From Odontesthes bonariensis (Eukaryota > Chordata > Actinopteri > Atheriniformes > Atherinopsidae), in contig NC_134511.1 in NCBI RefSeq assembly GCF_027942865.1, positions 40,389,607-40,453,606 of the forward strand: 64,000 nucleotides of DNA, in the 5' to 3' direction. The stretch's first letter is position 1. Every line of letters begins with the position of its first letter. This document shows, in pieces, positions 12,300-25,609 of the stretch. The translations under genes and the position numbers were made by a program. The notes beneath the pieces are model-generated. The model saw only the letters and a list, made by a program, of their open reading frames with translations, had not been told where the DNA came from and ran no database searches.

Positions 12300-15200
12300 A
12301 TTGAGATTATTTAATGTATTAAATCATTCTAAATATTTCACATTGTTATTTTTCTTTTTACGTTCAAGGGCATTTAATTGACGAAGCTGTTCCTCAGACA
12401 GGTCACCCACTGAGACATAAAAAGCCACATTATGTTTGGAGGTTTTTTATCACAACACAACTGCTAACCAATAAATGAATAAACATCTTTATTTTTTACA
12501 TCAATGCAGCTTTTTGTGGTTCCTTTTGTCACTTTCACCCTGAAACACACAAAAAAAAGGGTTTTAGATGATGCAGTTGACGACAGGCAAAGCCTTTCAG
12601 TCACTTCATCTTCTCCAAGTAACTCCCTTTTCATTCTCTTTAAGATTTGTAAGTTTGCAGATCTTTTACGTGCACAAAATGCTACATAACACACTGAAAA
12701 CTGAGAGAAATGGGAGAAATAGAGTCTGCCTTTTTCTGCGCGTGGGCGCACCAAAACATGGAGAGAAAAGAACCTGACATGAGAAATAAATCCAAGGCAG
12801 ACGAAAACACCCACATGCTGCATTGCCCCACATAATTTCTGAAGAACTCTTCCTGTTGTACATTGATTAACTGCCATTATCCGTCGAATTCAGACACTCG
12901 CGTCTGACACAAAGATCAATAGCCTTCCAAGACATTTTCTTGGTGCCGTGTTCAAAAACTTAAACATGACTTGAACAGAAGATCAATTGCTTCCTCAAGA
13001 CACGGCTTTGTTTAGACTCAACAGTGAAAATGCAACCGCTACCAGATTGTTGGTTTTTCATTCTGGTATCCGTGTGTGGACCAGATCAGAGAGTATCTGC
13101 AAAGCCACGTTCTGTAATTAACTGCACATCATTGCCAAAAATAATCCAGATAACAAATAGTATTTACAGTTTCTGCTTTCATGGACTCATTCCTTCCCAC
13201 TTTGTGTTCAGTTGTTTACATGGATAAGGTTTTAGGTCGTTATATTTCTTGCATGGACAAACATTCGGGGAGCTGTTTTCCTTCTGTGATGCAGCATGAG
13301 GACGGTCAAAGAAATGATCAAAGGAAGAGAACCATTGCTCTCTAGTGGACGGTTGGGGTATTGCGTCCTCTGCACTCCAGAGTGAGATTAGTTCAGCAGA
13401 AATAGCAACAGCATTGCTCCTGTCGGTGTTGAGGACGAGTGAGAACCCACTCACAGCTGCAAAAGCACTCCGGGCACACGCTCTCAAATTCCACGCAGTT
13501 CACACACGCGCTGACATCACTATTAGATATACGTCATCCTTTGTTCCGTCTCTTTTTTTCCATAAACTTTGTCCAATGAAAATGCGGTCAGCTTCCCACT
13601 CTACTGCTGCCAGAGGAAAATGAGCCCGAAGCCTCACATCCAGTGGGTCGTGCTGGTTTCCTGTTTTTGAAAAGTGAAAAGCACCCCCCCCCCCTCCCCC
13701 CACACACACACACACAGTTTCTACAACTCTTAAGATTTCTTTTAAAACCGTCTTGAAAAACAATTACATTTATCATCTGGCTTTAAAACCCAGCCCTTTG
13801 TTGAGATGTTTTTTTTTTTCTATCAGGCTCATTTGTTGGTTTGTGTATTTACTTAAAAGCTATACTTACCTGTTTTTCAGCCATTTATGTCACCTCGATA
13901 CCCCGGAGGACCCAGACCGCCCCTCAGATTACCGAATCAGGTGAGGCCCACACTGACAGCTGCAGGATCGTATCAATACATTTAGTCCATGTGACAGCCA
14001 TGATAATGTGAGCGTTGGATCTTATTCCCTTTGTAGGGACTTGGAGGAGTTCCAGGTAGCCAGCCAATGTTACCCAGTGGGATGGATCCCACAAGACAGC
14101 AAGGTACACACAGACGCCGGTACACACCAACACAAAGTCTTTTTTTCTGGTCATTTTAATGAGATCAGTGCCTGGGAAAAAAATTTACATTGAGACTGAG
14201 TGTACAAGCCATGCTCCCTCCTGTGAACCATACAAATATTGTACCAAACCAAAACAAAAAGTTAACCCGTCTTTTACATCCTCTGTCAACCATGAAAAAT
14301 GAAATGTCATGGCAATCCATCAGAAGAGAGCTATAAGTTGGGAGTAAAACTTCAGACCGGGCTGCCTTGCCCTTCCTCCAGCCGCACTGCGAGCTGGGCT
14401 TTGAAAGAAAAAGGAAAAGAAAGAAATAAACTCACAAGAATCAGTTTTGTAGAATACGATCATAACGAAATATAAATTAGCCAAAACAACAATCAAAAAT
14501 CATTCAGTGATTCAAAGAGTAAAAGCTTGGAAGCATGTTTAGGCAGCAATTCGATCAACTCAAGTTACTTACTAAATTAAAATTGAGGACCTTGTGCTTC
14601 ATTTTCTTAAAAAGTGGGAGGGCTTTTCCCGCTGTCTTGCTCACAGTAGGGAAAACAAGATTCATGATAAATTTTCTTGTGTTTCAGGACATCCAAATAT
14701 GGGAGGACCAATGCAGAGGATGACTCCACCCAGAGGCATGGTACCACTCGGGCCCCAGGTACGCGTTAAAATGATCAGATGGACAGAGACAGTGTTTTCA
14801 GTAGCTCTCCTGTAGACATAATTAAATGTACATTTTGTGGTTTTAGAGTTATGGAGGTGGGATGAGGCCACCACTGAATGCCCTGGTTGGTCCTGGGATG
14901 CCTGGGATGAGCATGTGAGTGGTCAGTTTATATCTATAGAAATGAGTTTGATCTACCAAAACACAAAAACACACACTTACATGCAGAGTGGATAGTACAA
15001 CGCTCAAGTTTAAAAAAAAAGAGAGAAAAATCTCCTTTTGTTTTAGAGCATTTCTCTCACTTTGACGGACAGCAACAAATGCCCCGTTATCGTAAATCTC
15101 CCACCACACTCAGCCTTTAACTTTCATGTGACCTTTCACCGTTTTGTGCTGCAAAATTTACTGTGGAGCTCGGAGGTGGCTTTTCACTGTTTGGTGGTTT

Positions 15201-17441
15201 TTTCCTTTCTCCGCTTCTTGTTCCCATCACCTTTCTTTGGCATCAGAAGAGCTTGTTGTTGCCAACTTTGCCCAAATGAATCAGAACCAACAACGCTTGC
15301 CAACAAACAGAAAACTTATGTGTGTTTGTGTCTTCCAGGGGACCTGGTGGTGGCAGACCCTGGCCAAATCCTCCAAACTCAAACTCTGTGAGTTCTGGAA
15401 CAAAGAGCTCTTAGCAAAAGTTAGATTTGTTTTATTTTCCTTTTCAAACGCTCTCATGTTTTCCCTCTCTGTTTTTGTAGACCCCTTACTCCTCTGCTTC
15501 TCCGGGAAGTTATGTGGTAAGCATATTTAAGTTTAAACGGTTTTACGAGGATAATTTAATTATTTACTTTTACATGAATAAATGTGATAAAAACCAGACT
15601 CTCGTTTTAGGGACCTCCAGGAGGAGGGGGGCCACCTGGAACCCCCATAATGCCAAGTCCGGCAGGTAAGCGCGCTGAGCACTGCATTTGTCTCTGTGTA
15701 GGATGTTAAATATCTTCTGTTCTTTTAATATTTCCTTTTTTGTTCCATCAGATTCAACCAACTCTGGCGACAACATGTACACAATGATAAACACGGTCCC
15801 TCCAGGTGGAAGCCGGCCAAACGTAAGACATTTTCAAGTCATTATGGAGCCTATGTGGGTGAAACAGTCCTTTAAATTAAAAACAACTACTGCTTCTATG
15901 TTGGGATTTATTTGGATGACATTGTATGTTTTGTTAAATGGGCATCACTGGCTCCTGTGTGCGTTCTTCCCAGTTTCCTATGGGCGCAGGAAGCGAGGGT
16001 CCATTAGGGGGAATGGCTGGAATGGAGCCCCATCACATGAATGGATCTTTAGGTACAAGGACAAGTAACTTGTGGTTCACTGGAATTACATTCATGGTTA
16101 TAGTTGCCCCAAATATTCACATAGATCTTGAAAACCAAGCATTGATGTGGTTGTGCTCTCCCTCTTAGGGTCAGGTGACATGGACAGTCTCCCCAAGGTG
16201 AGAGAAGACGATGGTCTGAGATTTTTGTAGCTTTTTGAACTGGCAGTTCCTGTTGAACTATGTTTTGCCTACCTTTGAACAGAATTCTCCTGGTAACCTA
16301 AGTATGAGTAACCAACCTGGGACACCCAGAGAGGATGGAGAGATGGGAGGAAACTTCCTTAACCCTTTTCAGAATGAAAGTGTAAGTCCTCGACTCTCTG
16401 GGATATTTAGATGGATTCTGAGTTGTTCTTAAACAACAGTAAGATTTTTTTTAAAAATGGCAAACATTTTAAAGATGAAGTTTGAAGTTACATGTCTAGA
16501 AACAGTCAGTTTGTTTGCATGAAAATAACAAAAAGTTATTGTGTAAGTCAAGAGTTCAGCCACAGTTTTAAAACCATCAGATTTCTCATAATCCGACTGA
16601 CACACGCTAATAATCCGGTTGGGAGTCAGATTATTCCCATATGCATATGTATATGTTCAACTGGAACCAAACTTGCAGAAGGGCTCTGACACGCTCCACA
16701 GCTCATCCCGGGCTCTGACCCAGAAATAGCAGAAGAAGCCGAGGAGGTCGGTCACAAAAGAAAACAACCCCACAGAACAGGATGCAACTCATTTGTAATA
16801 AGAATAAATCAAACTGAACGTATGAAACGCACAAAGCTGTTTACTTCAACGCTCGACAAGGTTGCAATATATAACCCGCTAAGTTGTTTGATAGTTGTTT
16901 TGGTTCCTGATGTAATAGTTTAGCCAGATGATTCCCTCCCTGCTTGGAAAAAGGAAAAGGACACCAAGTGAAGTTAATTAGCCTTGTCAAACTTTAAGTG
17001 TAGCTCGACTCATCTGTGCATGTAAATGAACAGTGACCGCAGTTACCGAGCAACTTCACAGTGACGACAACACTCCAGTCATTTTGGGCTACAAACAAGA
17101 TGCAACACGTTGATTTATGAGTGTTAGGGGGCCAGAGCCAGACTGTGTCCCCCTGTTTTGGGGTCTTCTTGCCAAGCTAAGCTGCTAGCATCTTAGTTAC
17201 CATAGAGATGGTGTCCATTGTCTTGCCAAACCTTTGATAGGAAATCAAGAAGCCTTTAGAGAAGATGTTGACTATCCTTTAATGTTTGATGTTATTTCTA
17301 CAATTGAGTAACTCAAAATATAATAACTATATCGTAGTTTAGAGTGATGTGAGATTACCAGTGTTCACCAGTTGTCACATTTACTCCTCTCTCCCTAACT
17401 TATCTCTGCAGTATTCTCCAAACATGACCATGAGCGTGTGA
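12155..17441 (+). CDS. ssbp2: single-stranded DNA-binding protein 2, C-terminal 13 exons
   Basis: SSBP2 is a nuclear co-regulator that binds LDB1 and stabilises LIM-homeodomain/LMO complexes. Exons: 12155-12244, 13881-13940, 14037-14103, 14688-14758, 14847-14914, 15339-15387, 15481-15516, 15611-15665, 15752-15822, 15974-16052, 16169-16197, 16283-16381 and 17412-17441. Together they give 267 residues plus stop, with AG/GT borders and consistent phases. The protein is the Gly/Pro/Met-rich tail of the family, including [51 protein letters not shown] and the closing YSPNMTMSV. The wording [10 protein letters not shown] and [12 protein letters not shown] fits SSBP2 better than SSBP3, though the [13 protein letters not shown] segment is SSBP3-like. 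The LisH-containing 5' exons lie outside the window. Two exons are tiny (36 and 29 bases), as in other vertebrates. Confidence 0.95.
12245..13880 (+). other. ssbp2 intron with microsatellites
   Basis: Nothing coding is seen. A (CA)n run lies at about 12263-12298 and a C-run followed by (CA)n at about 13684-13718. The 112- to 137-codon frames in this stretch are without recognisable domains. Confidence 0.7.
16382..17411 (+). other. last ssbp2 intron
   Basis: This is a 1 kb intron between the penultimate exon (ending in NPFQNES) and the final 30-base coding exon. I see no repeat or second gene in it. Confidence 0.8.
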
Positions 17442-19440
17442 AGACTTGAAAGCAGTTTGCGCAGTAGCTCGGTAAGCTGTCGTGGACCAGGGAAAAGCAG
17501 AGAGACATGATGTGATGTCATCCAGGCCGGGACAGTCGCCGTCCTTCTACAACCCATCTGCACCCCAAACCCCTCCATGGTTCTGCCCATGTCTCTTCTC
17601 TCCTGTTTCCTCTAAGTGGTGACTCTGCTCCATACATCAGTTCTCCCCCTGCAACCATGTGACTGTACAAAGAAAACTAAATTAAAACACGCCGGAGGAG
17701 AAATCTTTGAATATTTGCATCCAGTGTGTTTGAGACGGCGCGCACACATTGGGCAGAAGTTTCTGCCTTTTTCATCATATCACACAATCCAATATCCAAA
17801 AATGAAATGCCAGAATACTAAAGCATCCAGACGATTTTTGAATAATTTATTAACCCTGAGTGGTCAACTTTTTTCTTTCTTTTCTTTTTCTCTGCAAATG
17901 ACGTCCATTACCACAGGAGAAGTGAAGAGACATCACAGTCACGTTTCCATGATTTTTTTTAATAATTTTTTTGGAGCTTCTGCAGATACTTGTGATGTCC
18001 TCTCAGCATTTGTGGTTGTCTAACTCTTTAATACCACCATCATTGTTTTTCTGATTTATACTATGGGTAAAGTTTTTCCAATGTTTTTTAAACTCATTTG
18101 TAAACGTGGAAAGGACCTTTCATTCTGTCCCACCCAAAGAGGAGAACCACGTACAGAATCTGGATTTACAAAAAACTTCAGCACAACCAGAATTGCGTCA
18201 GTGCATATTTATAAATTACATTCAGTGACAAAAGTACCTTTGTTTAAGGCTTAAAGTGAGACGATTGAACTTTGGCTAAACAGTTAAAAAAAAAAAAAGA
18301 CTCATAAAGCATAAAGTCGGTAAAACGTTGTCATTTCTAACAGAAAGCAAAAACTTTGTCACATGAGCTGACAAGTGAAAGCTAATGCTCATACCTGTTA
18401 AAGCAAAACAGCTCAGCATATTCATAATTCTTTTGGAGCCTTTGTCTTTCCAAAGTTCTGTAGTGTCCCTTTAAGTCGCGTCAGATCAGTGTCTGTGATA
18501 ACTTCATTCTTTTGAGAAAGCAGTGAGGATGAGGCAGGGTTAATACCCAGCACAACAGCTGGCCAGTCTTTTACAGTTAGTAACAGTTTCACAGGTTTTT
18601 TTCTGTGTACATCTGTTTTGATGCAACCCGTGGATTGTATACTTTTGGGGGACTTTGCACTCTGATCTGAACGGGTTAGCAAAACAGTTTCAACAAATAG
18701 AACCCATCGTGATGTAATTAGTGGATTTTGTTGGCTCCCTTTTATCTACTTCTTTAAATCTGGATCCAAATGATTCTTCAGTTTACTTCCTGGAGAAACA
18801 ATAGCAACATGCATATCATCCTCCATGTTCTCCTGTAGTAAAGTATTGAATTAAGAAATAGTGACATCATAAGCAGATGGTCGGTATGGATGGCTTGTAA
18901 AGCCACTTTGGTCGCTCATACTGAATTGTCATCCGGCTAAACTGTGATTTTAGTATGATATAAAAAGTTGGTCGGTACAGAAAGCTAAAACAAGCTTGTT
19001 TTTGATCAATGTTTTAAACTCTTTTTTTCAGTGCCCACGACTAATTGTTATCTTGTACAAAGATTCAATATTCCTATGAACATTCTCCTTTCCCCTCCTT
19101 TACTGCAAAGTGTACAGCTCACAAATGTAGCTCCTCTGTCTTGTATGTGTATTTGATATTATTATTATTTGAATATAAATCTGGAGAGAATAGTTGCAAA
19201 CCGAGCGATGGGCTGATGATGCACCGTCACGGCTGAACAGAGACGTTTGGTTTTTTGTGTTCGATTGAAGCCATAAATGGGAGTACAAGAAGATGCATTT
19301 GTAAACTGGATCATGTTTCTGTTTCGTGGCAGTATGTGGGACTCCATTTGTGACGTGTTCATTCTCTCTTTTTTATTCTTGTATTATGTTTTTGTAAATA
19401 CACAGAGAAGTTTCATGGGTTTTGAATATGCTGGTATAAA
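17442..19440 (+). other. ssbp2: probable ssbp2 3'UTR
   Basis: After the TGA at 17439-17441 the sequence is AT-rich, with long T runs, and has no repeat homology that I recognise. I did not find a canonical AATAAA until 20546; a variant ATTAAA occurs near 17681. Text near 19390-19440 looks like a transcript end, but this is a judgement only, so the 3' limit is uncertain. Confidence 0.4.
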
Positions 19441-20579
19441 GCTTCTCTTCCCTTAGTCAACGTGTCTTCTTCGTCTTTCCACTGGCGAGGCTTTTGTATT
19501 TCAGCGCGTAGTCCTCACAGTTATTCCAAAACTGTGTCTTAAGGTCTGCTCTCCATCTTCTCCGATGGTGTTTCGAAGACGACAGCACTTAGAACGAGGA
19601 GTATTTGAGTGTTAATCCTGCCAAGCACACATTGGGCTGGTGTGCTCTGGGGCACTCGTGGTCCAAAAGGTGGGAGAAACAAACTTATGAGCAAAGGTTC
19701 ATGAGCTGAACAGACAAATCTGGGTATAAAAAGTGAAAGTGACTGTATATCAAGAGTTGCCCCCCCCTCCCACTGTCATATATATAGTTGTGGAGAGGCG
19801 AGGTCGCTTCCTCATTACTACCAGTGACTGGCTGATGTTACCTGAGGACCTGTTGGCTGCAGCATTATGATAACTGCACAGATCTGAAAGTTTCAATGTT
19901 TTCAACTTGGTTCCATAGAAGAGAACCCTGATAACTAAATGTTCAGCTTCCCTTCTAGAACTGGAAACTCTTGAAGCCCTATATGAACCCCCACTTTCCA
20001 TAATGACATATTTAAGATAAGACTGGTTTTAGCCTTAGAAGACAGTTAAATGGCAATGCAGTAGTCTAACGTGTATCAAATGCATTAAACAGCTTTTAAG
20101 TGCCACTTTGGCACAGGATTCTCTTAATTTTGCTAATATTTTGCAGATAAAAGAAAAAAGTAATCCATTAAATTCCGTGTGATTGTGCGTGATTAAAAGG
20201 ATATGATCTGGTAAAAATATATTCTAAAGCTCCTCACAGTAGTAATGAAAGCCAAAAGATCAGCATGATCCACCACTTTTTAATCTACTCAGTCGCTGTT
20301 ATCACATTTACTGAACGTGCTGGTTAACTTTGCATTTACTTAAAGAGGTACATATTTTGCTAAAGAAGCTGTTTCTCAAAGCACAAAAAGCAGAAAGATA
20401 CAATGAGTGGTGCATCAAGTTATATGGTGCTGGAACCTACCCCAGCTGCTAGTGGGTGAAAGTTTTTCCCCGTACATCATACCTAAAAACTGCAACAATA
20501 TGATAATATTAATCCCCTCATTCTGCACATGACATACTAATAAAGGAATAAAAAGCAAATATAGGTTTAAGTGCAGTTA
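19441..20579. other. intergenic, nothing recognised
   Basis: This spacer lies between ssbp2 and the lipocalin cluster. No exon, repeat family or RNA gene is recognisable. Confidence 0.6.
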
Positions 20580-20724
20580 TGGTATCCACATTTGTAATGC
20601 ATTTGAGTCATTATTACGCAATCCCACCATTGCACTACGCCCCCACCTCAAACCCCCCTCACCTTTTATGTCACATGTTCTGTGCAAGTATTTATTGCAG
20701 GACACTGCATGAGCAAAGTTATCC
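20580..20724 (+). promoter_or_regulatory. orphan lipocalin promoter (copy 1), cut off from its gene
   Basis: This block aligns by eye with the sequence just upstream of lipocalin copy 2 (about 29183-29322). Shared strings in order are GTCATTATTAC, CACCATTGCAC, GCCCCCACCT and CTGCATGAGCAAAGTTATCC. In copy 2 the start codon follows about 34 bases later. Here the homology stops dead at 20724 and retrotransposon sequence begins. It contains ATTACGCAAT at 20613-20622, a perfect C/EBP palindrome half-pair. The TATATAA of copy 2 is not kept. I infer that this is the promoter of the pseudogene whose exons resume at 26352. Confidence 0.8.
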
Positions 20725-23160
20725 ATGATGTGGAAGGAAGGATTATTAATAAAACTGGACAATATGGGTCTGGGAGGTAACGTATATAATTGGATTAAGG
20801 ATTTTTTGTTTGGCCGTGCCATCAGAGTCCGAGTTGACAATTCATATTCTCGAAGGCATGAAGTTGAGAATGGAACCCCGCAGGGGAGTGTAATTAGACC
20901 TCTTTTGTTTTCTATCATGATAAATGATATATATACACAAGTAGGATCTCATATTGGTAAGTCACTGTTTGCAGATGATGGAGCTATTTGGAAAAGGGGC
21001 AGAAATGTAAATTATATTGTAGGTAAGATTCAGGAAGCCATCACGGAAATTGAAAGCTGGTCTCTGACATGGGGGTTTAGATTGTCGGTGGAAAAAACTG
21101 AAACTTAATTTTTTACGAGGAAAAGGATAGGTGAGGAGGTTAGGTTAAAACTTTATGGACAAGAACTAAAGAAAGTTAAGACATTTAAGTTTATGGGAAT
21201 ATGGTTGGATGAGAGAGTCACATGGAGTATTCACATCGATAAAGTAGTAGATAAATGTAAAAAGGTTTTAAATGTTATGAGGTGCTTGGCAGGCACTAAG
21301 TGGGGGGCTGATAGAGCTGCTTTGAGGAACATATACACAGCCCTAATTAGATCAGTCATAGAATACGGACTAATAGTGTATGGTTCAGCTGCATACTCTT
21401 CTCTAGAAAAATTAGATAGAATCCAGGCACAAGCACTAAGGATATGCTGTCAGATCTACACCAGTGTCGGCACTTCAGGTAGAGGTTGGAGAAATACCAA
21501 TTTCTTTAAGGAGAAAACAGTTAATTGTTAGTTACTGGGCAAATCTACAGGGCCACAAAGATACTCACCCTACTAAACAAACTGTAAAAACAAGTTGGGA
21601 AAGTAACAAAAGTAAAAAAGAAAGTTTTTGTGTTTGTGTTTCGGAGCTATGTAAGGAATTCAAAGTTAAAGAATGGAATATTAGTCCGACGGTGGTGGTA
21701 TCAGTTGTTCCACCATGGGTGCTACCTCAACCTATAGTAGATTTATCATTATTGAAACGGGTACATTCAATGAAAAATAAAATCAATGTGCAGGCTTACG
21801 TGAACACTGTTCTACATGAGCAATATGGGCAGTTTACACAAATATTTACAGATGGAACCAAAAATCCAGAAAATGGTCAAACTAGTTGTGCATTTTATGT
21901 TCCTGAATTAAAGGTCAAAGTGGGGAAGCGAACGAGTGATCACTTAGCAGTATACACAGTAGAGATGATGGCTATCTCACTAGCACTTCAGTGGATAGAG
22001 GAAGTACAGCCAATGCGAGTGGTCATTTGCTCTGACTCCAGTGCAGCTCTGGAGAGTATAAACAACTTCTCTTCAGAATGTCGTCAGGATATTTTACATT
22101 AAATTTTACACATCATGTTTAGGTTACTTCATTTGGGAATTGTTGCTCAATTTGTGTGGGTTCCAGCGCATGTGGGGATTGGAGGGAATGAGGTAGTGGA
22201 TCAAATGGCAAAATGTGGCTTGAAAGCAAACCAGATTGATATAATGGTACCCATCAGTACAGCAGAAATCAAATCTGTTACAAAAGCTGTCATCAAACAA
22301 CAATGGCCAAAGTTGTGGGACAGTAACACTAAAGGAAGACATTTACACCAGATACAAAGGGAGGTAGGAACAGAAAGCACTTGGGGGAGTAGTAGAGGAG
22401 AACAGAGCATTAAAGCTGCGGTCGGCAACTTTTTTTTAGTCATATTAGCTTGAACTGTCATGGGATTCTGGAAGTAGAATATTAAATAGGCTGTTTAGGA
22501 AAAATAACGAAATCTGTAGCTCCCTCTGAAGCCTGTAATCGTGCTTGCAAAAACCGAGCGCTCCCGGCTGTTTTTAACCAATCAAGTTAGGGTGGAGGAA
22601 TCCTACCTGTCAATCACAGCTTGTGCACACGCTGCTGAGCGTGAGTCTGCCCCAGCTTGTGTGCGCGCACACTGGTGTGAACTCACATGCACAACCTCGT
22701 CCACAGAGGGGGAGGGGTTTGGGGGGCGGTTTGGAGCTTGTCAGAGGTTGGGGGAGGGACCTGAAAGTTGTGTCAGTTCGAATTTTCCGACTTTAGACTC
22801 GCAATTTTGAAAACCTGCCGACTGCAGCTTTAACAGCAGGATAAAATTAGGCCACTCTGGGTTAAATTCAACAATGCATCTGATTGGAAAACATCCAACT
22901 GGCAAGTGCGATGGTTGCCAACAACCAGAGACAATACATCATGTATTTTTTAGCTGCCCGGAATATACAAGGCAAAGACTCATGCTGAAAACTGCACTGG
23001 AACACTTTAGCATCAAGGACATGGACTTCAAGGCAATATACGAAAGTAAATCCAGAAAGGAAGTAAACAAGCTGATCTTCAAGTTCCTCAAAAACACTGG
23101 TCTGAGGACGAGGATTTAAGATGAACATTAAATAAATCAACAGTAGGTGGCGATATATGC
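20725..23160 (+). mobile_element. RNase H-bearing LINE (I/Nimb-like), 5'-truncated and broken
   Basis: The coding remains run in order. First is a reverse transcriptase (NGTPQGS near 20870-20890 and FADDGA near 20970-20985). Next comes a thumb region ending in IYTALIRSVIEYGLIVYGSA, then an RNase H domain (FTDGTK, CSDSSAALESI, VPAHVGIGGNE). Last is a C-terminal zinc knuckle, CDGCQ...H...C, near 22907-22955. RT plus RNase H plus CCHC is the layout of I-group LINEs. It is dead: the endonuclease and RT fingers are missing at the 5' end, there is a stop at 21106-21108, frames shift near 21500 and 22105, and a TTAA element interrupts it at 22414-22829. The 3' end near 23100-23160 keeps an AGTAGGTGGCGATA tail-like motif. 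Confidence 0.85.
22414..22829. mobile_element. TTAA-flanked MITE nested in the LINE
   Basis: This is a 416-base element with inverted ends AGCTGCGGTCGGCA and TGCCGACTGCAGCT, flanked on both sides by TTAA (22410-22413 and 22830-22833). TTAA duplication is typical of piggyBac and Kolobok transposons. It has no transposase. Removing it together with one TTAA joins the upstream LINE frame (ending in GEQSI) directly to the downstream frame (SRIKLGHSG) through one Asn codon, which confirms the boundaries. Confidence 0.9.
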
Positions 23161-25605
23161 TCCAAGGCTCATCCTGATGGCGTCCACATCATAGGTGGAG
23201 ACTTCAACCAGGCACGCTTAGGGACTATACCACCAGAATTCACCCAGTATGTGAAATGTGCCACCAGAGGTCAGAACACATTAGATCACATTTATTCAAA
23301 CATTAAGAAGGCATATAAAGCAGTTCCCTCTCCACACTTAGGACTCTCAGACCATATTTCACTGCTTATCATCCCAGCATATACACCCTGCAGGAAGAGA
23401 GCTAGGCCTGTTGTAAAGACTGTTAAAACCTGGCCGGAGGGGGCTCTAGCACAGCTACAAGACTGCTTTGAGCACACTGTGTGGGACATATGTGCACAAC
23501 CAGACCTGGATGAGTACACCCAAACTGTGCTGTTCTACATTACAGCTTGTGTGGACACAGTCACTGTGAACAAGGTAGTCAGGGTTTTTCCAAACCAGAA
23601 ACCATGGATGAACAAGACTGTACAGACTCTTCTCAAAGCCCGCGATGCTGCATTTAGATCTGGGGACACAGTCAGGTACAGTTCAGCCAGAGCTGACCTG
23701 AAAAGGGCCATCAGGGAGACGAAACTATAAGGAAAAGATAGAGGACCACTTTACAGACGACGACCCAAGGCGAGCATGGCAGGGAATAAAGACCATCACT
23801 AACTACAAAGGCAGCAACTCCACGCTCTCCAACACCGATGCCTCGCTAGCAGAGGAACTGAACTGTTTCTTTGCTCGCTTCGAGGTCAAGAGTCCAACAT
23901 CGGGTGCGCTGCCCTCACCTGCTCCCAGTACCTACTCACTCATAGTACAGGAGGATGATGTAAGGAGGGTGCCTGGGAAGGTGCTCAAGGGATGCGCCGA
24001 TCAGCTTACGGCTGTCTTCACCAACATCTTCAATCGGTCCCTTGCCCAAGCCGCCATTCCATCCTGCCTGAAGACATCCACCATCATCCCAGTTCCGAAA
24101 AAGCCCTCGCCCAGCAGTCTGAATGACTATAGACCAGTTGCACTCACACCTGTTATTATGAAGTGCTTTGAGAGGCTGGTATTAAAGCACATCAAAACCA
24201 GTCTCCCATTGACCCTGGATCCGCATCAGTTTGCCTACTGAGCGAACAGGTCGACGGACGATGCCATCTCCATAGCTCTTCATACAGCCCTAACCCATCT
24301 AGAGCACAGCGGTACATATGTGAGGATGCTCTTTGTAGATTATAGCTCAGCATTTAACACAATTATCCCTGACATCCTCATCAGGAAGCTGTCTGACCTA
24401 GGCCTCTCCTCTCATATCTGCCGCTGGATTATGGACTTTTGAACCAACAGGCCCCAACATGTGAAGCTCGGCCCCCACAACTCCTCCACCCTCACTCTTA
24501 GCACCGGCTCCCCTCAGGGCTGTGTGTTGAGTCCCCTGCTGTACTCATTGTACACCCATGACTGTAAGCCATCCTACCCCAGCAACACCATCATAAAGTT
24601 CGCAGACGACACCACACTGGTTGGACTTATTACAGGAGGAGATGAAGCGGCCTACAGATCTGAGGTCCAAAGACTAGTTACATGGTGCACAGAAAACAAC
24701 TTGTCTCTCAATGCTGGGAAAACCAAAGAACTGATCATAGACTTCAGAAAGTGCAGAGCATATCCCCTCCCTCTTTTTATCAAGGGGGACCCTGTGGAGA
24801 GGGTACACAGTTTTAAATTCTTGGGAACCCTGATCTCGGACCAACTCACTTGGACGGACAACACCACAGCAGTGGTAAAGAAGGCACAACAGCGCCTGCA
24901 CTTTCTCAGACTTCTTAAAAAAAACAACTTGTCTAAGAAGCTGATGGTGCTCTTCTACCGCTCCACTATAGAGAGCGTCCTGATGTACTGTGTGTCTGTA
25001 TGGTACGCTGGATGCTCTGCAGCAGACAGAAAACGTATACAGCGAGTAATCAACACAGCACAGAAGATCATTGGTTGTCCTCTACCCTCACTAGAGGAAA
25101 CTGCCAACTCAAGACTGATCTCAAAAGCCCAAAAAATCACAAAGGACTGTTCTCACCCAGGTCACACACTGTTTGAACTCTTGCCCTCAGGGAGACGTTA
25201 TAGATGTCTAAAAGCAAGAACTAGCAGGTTTAGGAATAGCTTCTTTCCTAAGGCAACAACACTTTTAAATGAAGCTAAACTTTTTTAACTTTTTAATGAT
25301 GCAGATTGCACAGATGTTACTTAGCACCTTGCACTTTATGCTCATCAGATCTATCTAGTCATCTATTTATTATCATTTATCACATGCTTTTATTCTTATC
25401 AAACATGCTGCTGTTGATATGACAAAAATGGGGGATATTTGCAATGTTTGCATGTGGATGTGTGTGTGTCTGTGTGTATGTATGGATTGTAAAGATGGAC
25501 TTTTTAAGTGTTAATGTGTTGACGCACTTTACTAGAGTGGCTCTATGAAATCTCATTGTACTAAATTCAATGACAATAAAGGCATTCAATTCAATTCAAT
25601 ATCTT
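23161..25605 (+). mobile_element. jockey-superfamily LINE (Rex1/CR1-like), 5'-truncated
   Basis: It begins inside the endonuclease domain (IIGGDFNQA, then SDHISLL), continues through the linker (PNQKPWMNKTVQTLLKARD), and has most of a reverse transcriptase: [49 protein letters not shown] and FADDTTLVG. The tail is AATGACAATAAAGG followed by ATTCA repeats, ending at about 25605. It is broken by a TGA at 24239-24241, another TGA near 24440, and a frame shift near 23730. The clade assignment is from motif feel; a tree of the RT domain would settle it. Confidence 0.85.
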
Positions 25606-25609
25606 CGCA

